Below are positions 35,701-50,700 of a DNA stretch of 64,000 nt, piece by piece (within the stretch, counting starts at the first letter, position 1; each line of letters starts with the position of its first letter). The notes beneath the pieces were generated by a model, which made no database searches, was not told the DNA's origin, and worked only from the letters and a program-made list of their open reading frames with translations. The stretch comes from Malania oleifera (Eukaryota; Streptophyta; Magnoliopsida; Santalales; Ximeniaceae), in NCBI RefSeq assembly GCF_029873635.1, contig NC_080423.1, positions 100,750,991 through 100,814,990 on the forward strand, given 5' to 3'. The position numbers and the translations under genes were made by a program.

Positions 35701-38700
35701 ATGTTTTCACTATTTTATTGATTATAAGTGAAATTCAAACCAAGAAATCACAAGTATAAAGAAATATAAAATATGGAATGCCATCTTTTCTATCTTTTTG
35801 TCTTTAATGGAATTTTTATTATCTAAAAAAGAAAATATAGCTTTAATGGAATTTTTGTCATCCAAAAAATAAAATATAGAATGTTCATTTGTTAAACAAG
35901 AACTAAAATGCATATAATAAAATGTATTTTAGTCTCGAAACTAGGTGTAAGAAAAACATAAAAAAATAGAATAAAATTGAAAGAACTTAAAATACAAAAA
36001 TATATAATTTAATGAGAAAAAAATTTGAGTTTATTTTAATAGTAGTTATTGAAAAATGTGTGCTAAATGTTGAGGAAAATGAACTCAAAAATGATTTTTT
36101 TTTAAATAAAAAAATCACCAACTAAACAAACCAACTTCAAATTGAATTTATGCTTCAGTAAAGGGAAAAGAAAGGAAAAAATGCAGAAAAAGGACTAGCA
36201 CTGTAACAGCTTGTAATGGTCGTAATGGTTGTGAATTTGAGCATCCCCGAGATATTGCCCCGTAATGGTCTCAGAAGTCGTCAACACCGTTACTTAACGT
36301 CCGTAACGGCTGTTATGCACTGATTTTTAAAACTATGATATGGATGTGGGGAATCAAGGTACTCTCTGGCTCTTAGAAAAGGTATTTGCATTGAGCATTG
36401 AGATAATTTAGTAGATTACTTGCACAATTGTCATGGTGATGATTGGAATCAATAGCTACTTTGAAGTTTTGGATATTAACTTGTATGAATTCTTTCAGCA
36501 CATTCTAAACAGGGAAGGGATTGTGAAAGGCTTTGTGGGTTATTCCCTGTTAGTTTTGTGAAAGAGTAGCTCATTATTTATTTGCAGTGTTTCTTTTCTT
36601 GTTTAATAATCACCTTAAGGTTATAAGTGTGGATTTTATGATTGCATCAGATCTACTCTATAATTTTCTTTTGGTCCATGACATAAAACTTGATAAGGAT
36701 GGCATTTTTTGTTTCTGGGAGAAAGCTTTTCCCTCTTATTTTCTCTCATATGTCACAGATTCTAAGAAAATTGAAACATGAAAATATCATTCAAATGCTC
36801 GATTCCTTTGAAGGCCCCCAAGAGTTTTGTGTTGTCACAGAATTTGCACAGGTAACTGCTCATCTCTTTTTCTACCCTCTTTTTCTTTCTCAAACTATCA
36901 TACATATTGCACTTAAACTAGTTTTTTGTGTTGATAAGTGCTCATTATGCTTGAAAAAAAATTATATCTTCACATATGCGTATCTTCCAGGCTGTTGATG
37001 ACCCTTCTCTTTATGCAGGGTGAACTATTTGAGATTCTTGAGGACGACAATTTTCTACCTGAAGAACAAGTCCAAGCAATTGCTAAGCAGTTGGTATTGT
37101 CCTCCCTTGGTTTTTGCATTAATTACTTGTAAATTTTTTTTTGTCATGCATAGTTGTTGGTTATTGTTTCATTTATTGGGCTTTCTTGTATCCTGATTAT
37201 AGCTTCTTCTGTTGAAAATTTCAGGTGAGGGCATTGCATTACTTGCATTCAAATCGTATCATACATCGTGACATGAAGCCACAAAATATTCTCATTGGCG
37301 CCGGGTCTGTTGTTAAGGTTGACTAGTTAGATAATATGCATATGCTTTCTGCTCATTCAGACAGCCAAAAGATCTAGTTTATATGCTAAATTTTCTCTTC
37401 ACATGGCTTAAAATTTTTTATATTTTACATTTTCATTATGGTGGATAGCATATGCTGTAATATTTCCCCTTCAATTTTCAATTTTTCAAGTTTATTTTTT
37501 ATTTTTAATTTTTATTGCATTTTCATTTGTTTTTTAAACGCTTTACATGGTACTCCATTATCACAATTCGTCGAGAAGTTAATTGTGTTTTCAAACCGTT
37601 CTAAGACTGCATTAGTATATTGTTTTAGAAATGCATTTTTAAAAAAAATAATACGACACGCAAGAATACACAGATGTTCAAATTCATTGGCACTTTCTTG
37701 TTAAACAGAAGTAAAATCTTCAATTGTTTTGAGATGGATTTTGTATTTGATATAGCTTCTTCCAAGGATGATATATCCTACTTGAATGACAGTTTGAACA
37801 GGCTCATCAACATTTCTGACAGATAACCACCGATGGAAAACTTTAGATGCTTATATTGCTGCTATAGCTTTAGAAATTAGGATTTTATTTTAGTTTGCAA
37901 AAATTCTGCAAATTTTAGGAATTTTGTTAATGTAGGGGTATTTTGTTTATTTTTAGTATTTTGAGGTTATTTTATGATTGTTTTAGTTGTAATTTTGTTG
38001 TATAAGTATTTTGTTTATGTTGTATGAGGCAGTTATCAATTTGAATTCAAATTTCCAGAACTCTTTTCCTCAGTCTCTCTCATGTGGCTCTCCTCCTTCT
38101 CTTTTTCCTCCTCCTTTCTTCTTGTTCTCCTTCTCCTTCTCCTTCTCCTTCTTCCCTTCTCCTCTTTCTGTTTCTCTCTCTGCTCTGCTTCTGATCTTCC
38201 TGTTTTGCCCTGCAGCAGTCTCTGTCTACTTGTCATGTCTTTATTTATTTATTTATTTTGGCACGTGACTGGCTGTGACTCTATCTAAAATTCAATGGAG
38301 GCACTAGGCCTAGGCAAGAATTTATTTTTTTAAACCGTCATTTGAAAACAAGTTAGAAACCAATGAAGAATGAATATTTGTTGAAAAAACAATATATATA
38401 TATATATTTCATAAAGCAACTAAAAATGTTTTATATTCAGTGACAAGCTCTTTTCATTGGGCTGTACTTTAGATACAACAGTTTTGCACTTCCTAGTCTA
38501 CATACATAACCAGTAAAATACATGCTTAGTTTCCCTATTGTCGTCTGCCAACCTGTAATACATGTCAAAAATGGCAATCTCTGAGTACTTAACAAGTGGA
38601 GCTCCCTTTCAATTCGGACCTGAAATTATCAAGGAATAGGGTGAGCAACCACCTCAATAGACATTCTTAATTCCCCCTTTTCCAAATAGGGATTTTAATA

Positions 38701-41700
38701 CTTTAACACATGATTTCTTACATGCATGCAGAATCATAAGGTGCATGAACACACACTTTATTCAAAGCAATATGCAGGACATAGTCGATATTCTAAGCAA
38801 TCTGTTCATCTAAAGTTATTATCCCAAAACACCCAAATAGCATGCATTTAACATGGCAGCACAAGTGCATGGTTTATCTCAAACAAGTGCCAAATTCCAG
38901 GCTGGCCAACCACTATTTAGAGCAGAAATACCCTCAAGTGCCAAATTCCAGCCTAGCCAACCACTGCTTGATGCAGAAATTTCCTCTGAAGGTTTAGTGC
39001 CTTTCACCCAAGGGATACACTATCTCTACTCTCTCAAATTCCACAATATCACAGCCACAAAAGCACATGGCGCCTGCTCTTTCACACAACAGCAATTCGA
39101 AATATGCATACACAGGCTTTTTCCATAGCAATTAAAAGAATCATCCTTACAAGATGAACATCTACCGCATGAAAATTCCCCAACTAAAAGAGATATGCAG
39201 CTATGACAACCAAAGAAAACATATATGCAATTATATCAAGTAATTAGCAATAACAAACTTAAATCTCCCGTATTAGGATTCAATTCTATGCAAGTTTCTA
39301 CCCTTATTTCCTTTGAATACTCTAGGGATAAATGAAAATTAAGAAATCAACTTTGATTTTCAGCTTCTTCAAACGTAGTTTAAGCTTCTCTCCGAATTTC
39401 CTATATTTTCTCTTGATTTTTTCTGAATTTCCTTGATTTTATGCAGAGTTATCTCTCTCTCTCTCTCTAGAACTAGGGTTTATGACAAGAGTTTGTGGTA
39501 TATTTTCTGTATTGAGGCTGCTCTGCACGGCTCGTAGGTTCAACACAGCAGCTACTTGCTGCCAGCTGCTTGCCAAGTATCTTTTTCAAGGCTGGAAACA
39601 TGGCAGGACTGGAGCAGCTCGTGGCAACAAGGGTCTTGCAGGGCTGTCATCTGTGTCCTAGGTGTCGTCCGCTGGTTTTCAGAGCTTCCAGGTGTCAAAC
39701 CTGGTTTCAGCATGCCCTGTCTTTTTTTTTCCTATCTCTGCCCCAACTTTTATGTTATTTATGTTTTAGCATGTCTCTCATAATTTTCTTTCATCTAAGC
39801 CCCTCTTACCACTAATAAGTCAAATGGAATTCCCAATATCCATGAACATAACTCAATTTATGAATAACATGGCTAGTGTGAACTTGTTTAATGCAAAACA
39901 ATGTAAGGCCATGCTAAAGGGTATGGCGATCACACTACTTCTCCCTTCTTATCTCTTCTCCTTCTTCTCCTCTTTTTTTTTTTTTCGCTTCATCTTGTTC
40001 TCTCTGTTTTTTTTTCTATTGTCCTTCATCAATTTCACATTGTGATGTGATCATGGATGAAATTATTAAACTTCGATCAACAACTTTTCAAATCTTTCAT
40101 TACCCAACAGTGGGCAATATATTCTTTGCAAAGAAAAATCCAAAGATTTTGGTGGTTTCTGTCCAAAGCTTCAATAATTTGGATTTTTTTAAAATTATTT
40201 TGTAAAATATAATCATAAATTCAATGAAAGTATGAAAATTATAAATTCTAAATATCAATGAAACTATGGTAGTCTCGACTATTTGTTCAATTATAATGTA
40301 AACCATTTCAAAATAAAATCCTAATTTTGGTAATTTTTGGGTTAAATTTCTAAAATCCCTAAATTTATATATATTTTTCTTCTAGAATTTTAATTATTTT
40401 ATTGAATCTGGTCATATTGGATAGTACCGTATGTTTATGAATGTACATAGGTTCATGCTTGTTTAATTTTGAATAATTAAAAATTTCAGTACTTTGTAAT
40501 AACTTTACTTGGCCTGATTATACTTATATATGTTTAAGAGTAGTATTTTCTAATTGCATTTGCTTCTGAATTGCTACCATGGCTAGGTCTAGGAAAATGA
40601 ATTAACTGTCTTTAATATTTTGCTCTATATATCCATTGGGTACCGTGGAATCATTATCTTGTAAAAAAAGGGCAGCTCAGTGCACAAAGCACCCGCATTT
40701 TGGGGTATGGGGAAAGGGCGGCCCACGATGGGTCTATAGTATGCAGCCTTACCTTGCATTTATAAATTTATAATTTTGTTGAGGGAAATAAGTTGTGAAT
40801 ATTTACCTTTTTTGATGATGTCACAATTCTGTGCTGCCTGCTCAAAGTTCATAGATTGCATAAATAAAGGAAAAACCAAAAAAGTAAAAAAAAAAAATGA
40901 AGCAGTGTCTTTTTTCCCCTTTGGAAGCTAACATTCCTGGGATCAATCATGTAGAATTTGCGTGTCCCAAGCCACATGAATGCATTCTTAAGATTGCATT
41001 GATATTTTTTTAATGTTTACGAGTGCATCAGCATCTGCAAATCTGTTTATATTGTTTGTTCTGTAATCATGGCTTGTTTGTTTATTGTGTGGTCTTGGTT
41101 CATTTATTCCTAAATATTTGTGTCTAGAATCTGTGCTTTGAGCATGTCTTCAAATGTTCATTTTAGGTTTCTAGTGTAAGTAAGCTTATGATACATTACT
41201 ATCATCCGTCTTTTTATTTCACAATTTGTATTTGTATTAGCTGTAGGATGTTGGTGCATCATCAATCTGGTGGATATATATGTTAGTATATTGGATTTGT
41301 TGAAACAGGGTTAATATTTTGACGACTGCAACTTGTAATATGTATTCTGTAATCAGGTTGTAACCTTTTATTACAACAAACTATCATATATTCAACTTTA
41401 TATTATCATGATTATGTAGTCTGTAATCAATTTTTGATGAATCTTATCCGTGAAATATAGCTCACATTGTTTTTCGGGTTCTCTCATTGTCATATTACAG
41501 TTGGAAGTTAGTCTCATAGTTCTGGTGATTTTTAAGAGGACGCATACATTTTTATAAGTTATCTGTTTTTATTTTGACCAGCTTTGTGACTTTGGATTTG
41601 CTCGTGCAATGTCTACAAATACTGTTGTTTTACGATCTATAAAAGGTTTGATTGATTTGAGTATCATCTTTCTTGTTATATTTGTAATTGCAGCCTGTAC

Positions 41701-44700
41701 CCCAAAAAAATGCATTAATAATTCTTGCTATAATTTACAGGTACACCCTTGTACATGGCACCAGAACTGGTTCGGGAGCAACCTTATAACCACACTGCTG
41801 ATTTATGGTCTCTTGGAGTTATTTTGTATGTATAACTTTTTTATCCTGATATTACATTTAGGTTGGTATTTTGCTAATTAATCAGTTCTTGTCATAACAG
41901 TCCTTTGTCACAAATTTTCACAGTTTTGGGCGTTCTGGCTGTTGCTGTGAGCCCTACTTTTCTTTGAATTTTGTCCGCGAAACTTTATTAAAAGAAGAAA
42001 GAATATGCGAGGATGGTAAAAGACATCCTCTTAAAAAAAAAGAAGCAAAAAGGAAAATTAACATATGAGGGTAAAGCATCAAAGAAACTTGTCTAATATG
42101 AAAATGTAACAAGCTCCAGTCTTGCCATGTTGCCATTTTCCCCTGTGCCTCCCTCTTCCAGAACTCTGCTGCTTTATCTGTTGAAAATTTTTAAGCTAGC
42201 CTCTTCTTTTTAATAGAAGCTAGCATAAGAAAGAAAGATATCTTGCTAATGTTACCAATGATTATAAATGAAGTTTTAGGGTGCTCTAGAAACCAGTGCA
42301 CCACATTTGTATATATTCATGCATGGGGGGGGGGTGTGTGTGTGTGTGTGTGTCCCGATGCATGTGCACATGCATTAGCGTGTGCACTTGTAAACCTCTG
42401 GTCCTCCCAGCCCCAGGCTTAGTCTTGGGATGACCGCTGCTGTACTTTGGTATGCAATAATAATCAACAGCTGTTGTGTGCATTTAGATTTTGGAATGCT
42501 TAATATTTCATATGCTTTTATAATGCATTTCAGAATGGAAATGTTTTGGCATGTAGTAAACCACTTAAGCTGAGTTGGCCAAAGGCACATTTTTTTAATC
42601 TTGCAGTTAATGTCTTAAGGCAAGGACTAGCTTGTTCATCGTTTTTTTTTTTTTTTAAATTTAAAAATTTTTATTTTGTATTTTTTCACAACATGCCTTT
42701 TGGGGGGAGTGTATAGTATATAATTTTTGAAAAGTTGGATCTTACTTCATAAGTGTCTTATCATTTACTAGGGTTAAATTTTGGGTTTTTATTTTATTTT
42801 TTTTATTTCAGTGGTTATCCCATGGCAATTAAGGGTATGGATTACACACAAGATGGTGGTTGGGTTTATAATTGAAAGAACTGGCGAAGGAAGCATTTGC
42901 ATAGGATAATTGCCCTTATTTTATAGCCTTTTAAGGAAAATGCTCATAGAAAGTTAATTGTGTGATTAGTGGAATTCATCATTTTCAAGCATTCCTGACC
43001 TTCTAATGCTGGAAATGCAGCTGGTTCTTTGAATCAGTCTAATGATGTTGCTTGTTGGCATTATCAGTAGACTAGCTTCCTGACCGTAATTCCAGGTGAT
43101 ATTGAGAGGACCTTGGGAACAATTGTTCCTTCCAAACTAGCCCATATATATTGGATGGTGGTTTAAATTGTTGTTTGTTTTATGTAAAATTCATGCCTTT
43201 CCACTTGTGCAGATAACACCTGGCGATTGCCTGCGAAGATTTTTCTACTTTTATTGCCACATTCCAATATTTCCACCCTCTGTTTAAGATAGTTATATCA
43301 ACAAACTATTAGCCCTCATATTTTCTTCTACACAACTTCTTGTTTCTTTTGTTTTCACCCTGGACTGAAATTAGTTGTTCTTGGACATGCAGGTATGAAC
43401 TGTTTGTCGGCCAACCTCCATTTTATACGAATTCAGTATATGCTCTCATCAGGCACATCATTAAGGTATATTTTTTTAATGTTGTTATCAGTTTATCAAC
43501 TGAAACTTTCTTGTTTGAATGCACATTAATTGTGTGTTATTTTCCAGGATCCAGTCAATTATCCTGACAATATGAGTCCAAATTTCAAAAATTTCCTAAA
43601 AGGATTGCTCAATAAGGTCATATTTTGTTACAATTCAATGTACCATTTGATAATTGTTGTAAATTTTTATTTACAAAAAATTTCGGTTTCTAATTTGATA
43701 AAGAAACTTGTAAGAAGCAGGTTCCCCAAAATAGACTAACTTGGCCTGATCTTCTTGAGCACCCATTTGTCAGAGAAACAGTATGCGATCTGGGGGCCAG
43801 GGTAACATTATTTTATGATTTTCATACAAAGATATATAGTTGAAATATTATTTGTAGTTTTAGAACTTGGATTCTTAATTGCCAGGAGATTTGTGCTGCA
43901 GCCCCTGCAGAAGGGGTATCTGATGCTGCTTTGAAGCGTGAAACAAACATCAGTCATACATCGAGTGGTTCACCTCTTTCCAGTCCTGCAGGTAAGGCCT
44001 TCATTTGGTCTTTAGATACACACATGGGAATTGTTTTTGACTGTCACAAACTGTGTTATTCTAGATAAAGGTCATTCCCCAGCTGCCTTTGAGAATGGTT
44101 GTGCTCCAAACCTTCAAAGTGATCCTTTGTCAGGTAGTCCTAACTCAGCTATAGTTGACTCTTGTCCACGCGAGGAGTTTCCTGGTTTCACTGGTCCCAA
44201 TGATGCTAACCAGTCAGGTAGATTATCTCATAATTTAACAGAATAGTTATGTTTACATCAATGTTGTGTTACCCCATAATGTTGTGTTGAAATTCTTATT
44301 GGTTGTTCTAATTTCAAATGGTTTGGCAATCTTGTTTCCCTTATATCACTGCTCAGGTTGCCAGGTGTTGGACAGATTAGAGAATAATTCTCTAACAGTT
44401 AAAGGTGCAGAATTCATAGGTCATGATAGCGAAGCACTGGCACTTGTCCTGCTACCAATAAAAAATTGGACTAAAGGAACTCATAACTCTAGCCGGTAAA
44501 ACTAAGATCTGCTCCTGATCCTTCTATGGTTTAATTGTAGCAAATACCAAGTTCCAACTGGTGGTGTCTTTGATTTAAATTTCTTAGGAATGCATTTGGA
44601 TGTTTGTTTAGATATTAAATGATTACCCTATGGTTTGATTTTCATTTAAACTCATAGATACTTTCTTCCATAAGATTGAAAATTGCATACTTTTCTGTGC

Positions 44701-47700
44701 ATGAAAGATTTTTTTTCCTAATAAAAGAAGATACATCAAGGAAGAGAATGTTCAATCAGAGTGAGGATACTGAATCCTCTAATAAAAAGGAAAAAAAAAT
44801 TAATAATGAACAGGAAAAATAAAAATAATAAAAGAACTGAACCATCCAAGAAAGTCTCTCTTTAATCCCTTCCAATCATTGTTCACCAGACACTTCAAAT
44901 TTGCAAATTCCCTCTGACTCTTCTTCGCCTTAGATTCACCACCATCAAATCGAACTTCATTTCCTTTATGATCATACAGTATGAGGCCCAAGCTATGCAA
45001 CAAATTCTGAGTTTGATGTCTTTCTTGGTAGATTCTTGAACCTGATTAGGCTGAATTCCATTGTTTACCTTCAGTTCTTGTTTAGAAGCATTGTCCTAAA
45101 AAATATTAATTCCATATAAACCTTCTAGAGGAGGAAGCGGCACATAAGATAAATCCCCTTGACAATCACAAGAAGAGTCAGAATAAAAAATCCTTGCAGC
45201 TCTCGAATTTGTTCTAAAATTAAACGCTTGTCACATTCAAATTCAAAACTACCTATGCTATCACCCTCTGAAACATCCCCCCATATCTTACTATCCGCAC
45301 TTGTATTAATCCTCTGAAAAATGGGCTCCTCCATAATGCTTAAAACACCTTTAGAATATCTTTTAAGATTTTTTTTTTGGTTTTCTCACAAGGTGAATCT
45401 CAATTATTTTCAAAATACCTCCTCCTTTCAAAACTGAATTGCACTTCCTTATGATGAGCGTAAACCTTTCAAGTTTTTAGATTATCTGAATTGACTCCCT
45501 TATAATTTGAATTCCTTTCCAAACCAACAATAAAGTCCTGATTTTCAACTTCATAAGAATTAAATTCTTCAAAGAAGATCCCCCAAACACAATCTTGGAA
45601 CCTTGCTTACTATCATTCTTCATAATAGGAGCCCTTTAGAAAATTAGTAGACTTTTTAGAAGGCCACCTATCTGACTTTGCCTCCTTTTATTTTTTGTTT
45701 TTAGAGCAATTGCTTATCTCCTCTTGACCACCATAGATCTTGTTAGAAGACGATTTAATTGCTGAATTGTGCGTGTTTTTCTTCTGTTCTAAAGAGGGAT
45801 AAATTCCCGCAGCCTCACAAGTTTTCATTATAAGGCTCTCGTTTTGACTAGGAACTTGACTAAGCATTTGGGCCTGCCCTTCCAGTTGGCCTAACTGCTA
45901 TTCACTCGGTTGAATTTCTACTCTCTAATTGGTTTGTAATCTGAAAAGGAGGCTGTGTTTGGTCTAGGTAAGTTGGTGCCTAAAAACCTTTTAGCTAAAA
46001 GGTTATGGCACTTCCCTCTAGAAGAATCTTCCTTGTGGCATTGAGTAATAAGAGGCAAGTTTGGGCTAGATGAGAATGGGTGGGATACTGATAGTAATCT
46101 CATATGTTCTTTGGGGGAGTTCGTGGGAGTCCATTCCTCAAATTTATCCTTCCTTTACACCTCACACTAATTCTGTGGTGGGGAGGGGGTCAGGTATCCT
46201 CTTTTGGAAAGACCGTTGGCTGGGTAATGAAGTTTTATCCACTTCTTTTCCTCATCTCTTTTGTTTGTGTGCTGAGCAAAATAGATCCATATCTTTTTTT
46301 ATTGGGGTTTTGGGCAGTTCTTTGGTTTACTGGAATCTTCACTTTAGGAGACCTCTTAATGATAGGGAGACGTAGGAGTTGTCTTCTTTACTATCTTTAT
46401 CGAACGGAAGTAATCTTTTGTTAGGGAGGGATATTCGTACTTGGTCCTTGGATCCATTAGGAGTGTATTCTTGTAAATCTTTTTTTTGAATGCTTGATTC
46501 ACTCTAATTGTTCATTTCTGCTCTTTCCTATAATTTGAAAGGCCAAGGCTCCCTTAAAAATTAAGGATTTCACTTGGTTGGTTGCGCTTAATAAATATTA
46601 ACAATTTTTTGCAAATTAGAAGACCTTGGAGGGCTTTTTCTCCTGATGTTTGTGTGCTCTGTCTTAAAGACTCTTGAGACAGCTTCTCATCTCCTTTTAC
46701 ACTGCGCATTTGCTTGGTGGATTTGGAATAAATTGTTTGGTATAATGGTGGAGAGTTGGGTAAGCATCAGTGGAATATTTATTAGCCATTTTTTTCACAG
46801 GTTTGGAAAAAGGAAACCTTTTGAAGGTGTGGTGTATTTGCAATTTTATGGGGAACTTGGTTGGAATGGAATGCACAGATATTCTTTGGGAAAAAAAAAT
46901 TAATTTGGCAGTTGGTTTGGGATAACAACTAGTTTTTAGCATCATTGTGGTGTGTAGGCTTTGGTTTTAGAGGACATAATTTCGTGTTGGCTTTGGTTTT
47001 CTCATAGGAAATAGTTTCCAAGAGATTCAAAGATATTAGAGGAATGTGCTGGTTTATAGGGTTTTTTCTCCCAAGTTGGTTTTGTTGTTTTTTTTGTGTT
47101 TGTTCCAGATTTTCTTTGGGAGATTTCTCATTCTCCCTGTTGCAAATTATTTTCCCATTAATGTAAATTTCTTTGCAATAATTTCTTTCTCCTCTCTAAT
47201 TTTGCCTAATATAGAATCAAAATTCCACTCTTGAGCCTCCTTAATGAACAAGTCCATCAGAAATTTTTAAAAGGCCTTTATTGCTTTCAAACAATTGGCT
47301 TCTATCTAAATTAGTCGTCAAAGACCTAGGCCAATCCTGCCCGACCTGCATCATCCCATCGCCCACGTAGAACACCCAAGCTGCCTCTGGTCTAACCTCC
47401 CTTGCTGGAACCTTCTCCTTTGGTGACGTCAATTGATCATGCAAAGTTGTTTGCAGAGTCTTCTCTTGCATCTTCTCCGCACACCGAACACATACTACCT
47501 CTAGCACATCCTTAGGGATTGAGTGAACTCCATCAATAGGAATCTAGCAAGCACCAATCTTAGGAATCGAGCAAGAACCATCAGCATCAGCTTTTCCTGA
47601 TAACATTTAACTCCAGGATCAATTCTCATTACTTTTTTTAACCATTATTTCCATCAATGCCTGAAAAACAAGAGCTCACCAAATCATTGAACTCTTTCCC

Positions 47701-50700
47701 AAATCAAAACCACCTATCGCCTTTGGATCCTTTAGGGACAAAGAAAGAATATCTTTTGCCTCTCCATTCGTGGCCTAATTCGAGGAATTTCCCTACCCTC
47801 GTTCCATAAATCACCCTCCAATAATCAACAAAACCCACCCGAGATCTATGAAAACTCTTCGCTAACTCGCTCGCCTACTATACCCTTGCTTAAATTTCTA
47901 GCAAGAGATAAGACTCCCTATGAGGACCATTTTGCTGTAGTTGAAGAAAATCAAATCCATGAATTCTGCTCCCAATTCTTCTCAAGAATGAACAAAGCTC
48001 CAACCTTCCCTACTTTATCCAATTTCAGATCGAACAATTTCGCTTTGATTTGAATTGAATGAATCCCTATCATGAAAACTAATAAAATCTTGATTAAGAG
48101 CTTGAGGAGAGTGAGTGGAAGTCCTTCTTGAGGGAGAAAGAACCATTGGGTGTCCTTGGTTTGAACACTGCTAAAGTGATGGCTAGGAAGCATGAAGAGC
48201 CTTCAAGAGTTCCTCCTTTCTATCGTTGTTGGACTTTGAGAGAAAAATTTAGACCATAGGCAAGCTGGAAGTTGAACAAAAATGGGTAGTGGGCCTTCGA
48301 GAGAGAGCTAGGGAACTAGGGCTTCAAGCCTTTAGGAGAGAAGAGGCTTTGAGCCTTCAATAGAGAAGAGGGTAGCAAGTATCGCTAGGGCTTCATCGAA
48401 GCTCCTACTGGAGGCAAAGATTTTCGGTGTCACGATTCACCCTAATGCTGAGACAAATCTAGTTGAGAAAAAAGAACCTTCAATCCTTTGAGAGAGAAAA
48501 GGTTTCAAGGCCAAGGAAGTTCTAAAAGATTTAATGGAATAAGTATGGGTAGGATAAGGTTGAAAAGCAAGCACACAAGTTTGATTCATTTGATGTGTTT
48601 CCCTATGGTACAAGGGTTTTGATTATTTTAACGAAACCTATGGAAAAAAACTTGGCCTAGAGTTTAGGCTAGGATGTTGGCGGGTGTGATGGGAAATAGG
48701 GTTGGCATAGGTTGGAGTTGTAACAAAAAAACCTGTCCAAACTAAGATTGTGCAAATGGATTTTGGACTTTGTAGAAAAAGTGCTGGGTTATAGTGGGTT
48801 TTATTGGTTCTTGAAAAAATGGTATATTTAATTATTGTTCCACAACACTTATTGCACAAGCATGTATATCCATTATCACTTCAAATATAAGTGTTTGGGT
48901 GTGAAAAAGTGCTTGTTATGCCCAAAAAAGGTGATTTTTAAAATCAACATGTCTAAAAATGGGGTTGGGGGTTTGAACATTGGAAGGGTGAGCTTTAGGG
49001 TTTTGCTAATTTAGCCAATTGTACTAGTCTAGAGTGGCATCTTGCTTATTTGGCTCTTCGTTTAGGTGGTAGTCCCAACTTTGCTGCTTCTTGGAATCGG
49101 TGAAGGAGGGTGTGGGGATAGACTAGAAAGTTGGAAGAGAGCGTATTTTTCTTTAGGGGTTTGCATTACTCTCATTAATGCTGTACTTTCTAATATCCGC
49201 ATTTATTTTCTTTCAATTTTTAAAATTCTAGTGGCAGTGGCTGCTGCATGGATAGGATTATGAGAGATTTGTTGTGGTTGGGCATTGGGGAAGAGAGGAG
49301 AGATCATCTTGTTAGTTGGGAGAAGGTTAGAAGATCTCAATCTAAAGGGGGTGGGGGCTCGGGACTTTGGTGTCTAAAAACATCTCAATAGTTGGAAAGT
49401 GGTTGTGGAGGTTCCCCTTGGAGGTTGGTTCCTAATGGTACAAAATTATTAAAAGCAAGTAGGGTTTGCATCAGACTGGTTGGGATACTAAAAAGGGTGG
49501 CAATGTTTCTCATGCAAGCCCTTGGAATATTTCTGAGCTTGCTCATTTCTTTGACCCTCTTACTCGTTTTCATGTTGGGAATGGGATTCTTATTTTATTC
49601 AAGGTTTGGGTTGGTAAGTTTTCTTTGGAGTCTTTCGTCCCTTGCCTTTTTAGACTGTCTACCATACATAATGCACCGATTTATGCTTTCTATCTTTTCC
49701 TTGGGGGGGGGGGGTGTTATTTCTCTTGGGATTTTTCATTGTTTTATGAATCTTAATGAGAGAGATATTAATGATTTAACCGTTTTGTTGAGACTGTTGA
49801 ATCCTTTTGTACCTCAAATGGGCAATGACTAGAGGTTTTGGTTTGGGGATTCTTCTAGCTCCTTCTCCATAAAATGCCTTTTGTTTTTCTAGTTGTTGAA
49901 AATTTTGAATCCTTCTTATTTTCCCCTGAACATTTTTAGAAGGCTATGGTTTGTTTGAAAATCAGCGCTTTTATGTAGGGATGTAAATGGATTTGCGTTG
50001 GCAGAACTCTTGTCTCAATCTACTGATTCAGCCCCAATAGGGGTGGATTTGGTAGTTAGGGGTGGCAAAACGGGTCAAAACCCGACGAGTGACCTGTGAT
50101 CCGCCCGTTTAAAACAGGGCCATGTTTTATGCAAGGCAACTCATTTATAAATGGGTCAATTCGGAACCGACCCGTTTATAATGGGTCAACCTGGGTTTGG
50201 GTCGAGTCACTTGATTACCCGTTTATTTGCCTGGCCTGTTATATAAACACGCCTTACATTGTTACACATAAAACCTATTCGGCTATACCGTCGCCTGCTC
50301 CTATCCACATTTCCAGTCCTACTGCACTCCACTGTCGTGCGCCCTTGGCCCTTGTAGCGTGGTCCCTTGCCCGTCTGGTCGTCTGCCCAGCACCAGCGTC
50401 TGGCGTCTACCTAGCGCCAGCACGTCTCTCGCCTTCTCGCGTCTGGCTGTCTGCCTAGCACCAGCAAGTCTCTCGCCGTCTCGCGTCTGCCTAGTCTTTT
50501 GTCTCACCTGTCTCGCTGAGTCTCGCAGTCGCAGACTCGCACTTCTTCTTCTTCAAACTGGTTTTGATTTAAAATTTTAAACCCCCACGATTTAAAAATC
50601 TGATTTTGATTTAAACCCCCACGATTTAAAAACCTGATTTTGATTTAAACCCCTTCTTCTTCTTCTTCCTCAGCCGAGAGAGAGAGATTTGTTCTTCTTC

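Noticed and set aside
38011..38288. Leu/Ser/Phe-rich open frames that could suggest a membrane peptide
   Set aside because: Produced by a (CTT/CTC)n tract in an LTR-like segment inside a TIO intron; the opposite strand gives a poly-Arg/Glu frame.
50096..50580. Ala/Ser-rich open frames of 120 and 73 codons
   Set aside because: They lie wholly inside a hAT MITE with clear ends and target duplication, with no conserved domain.
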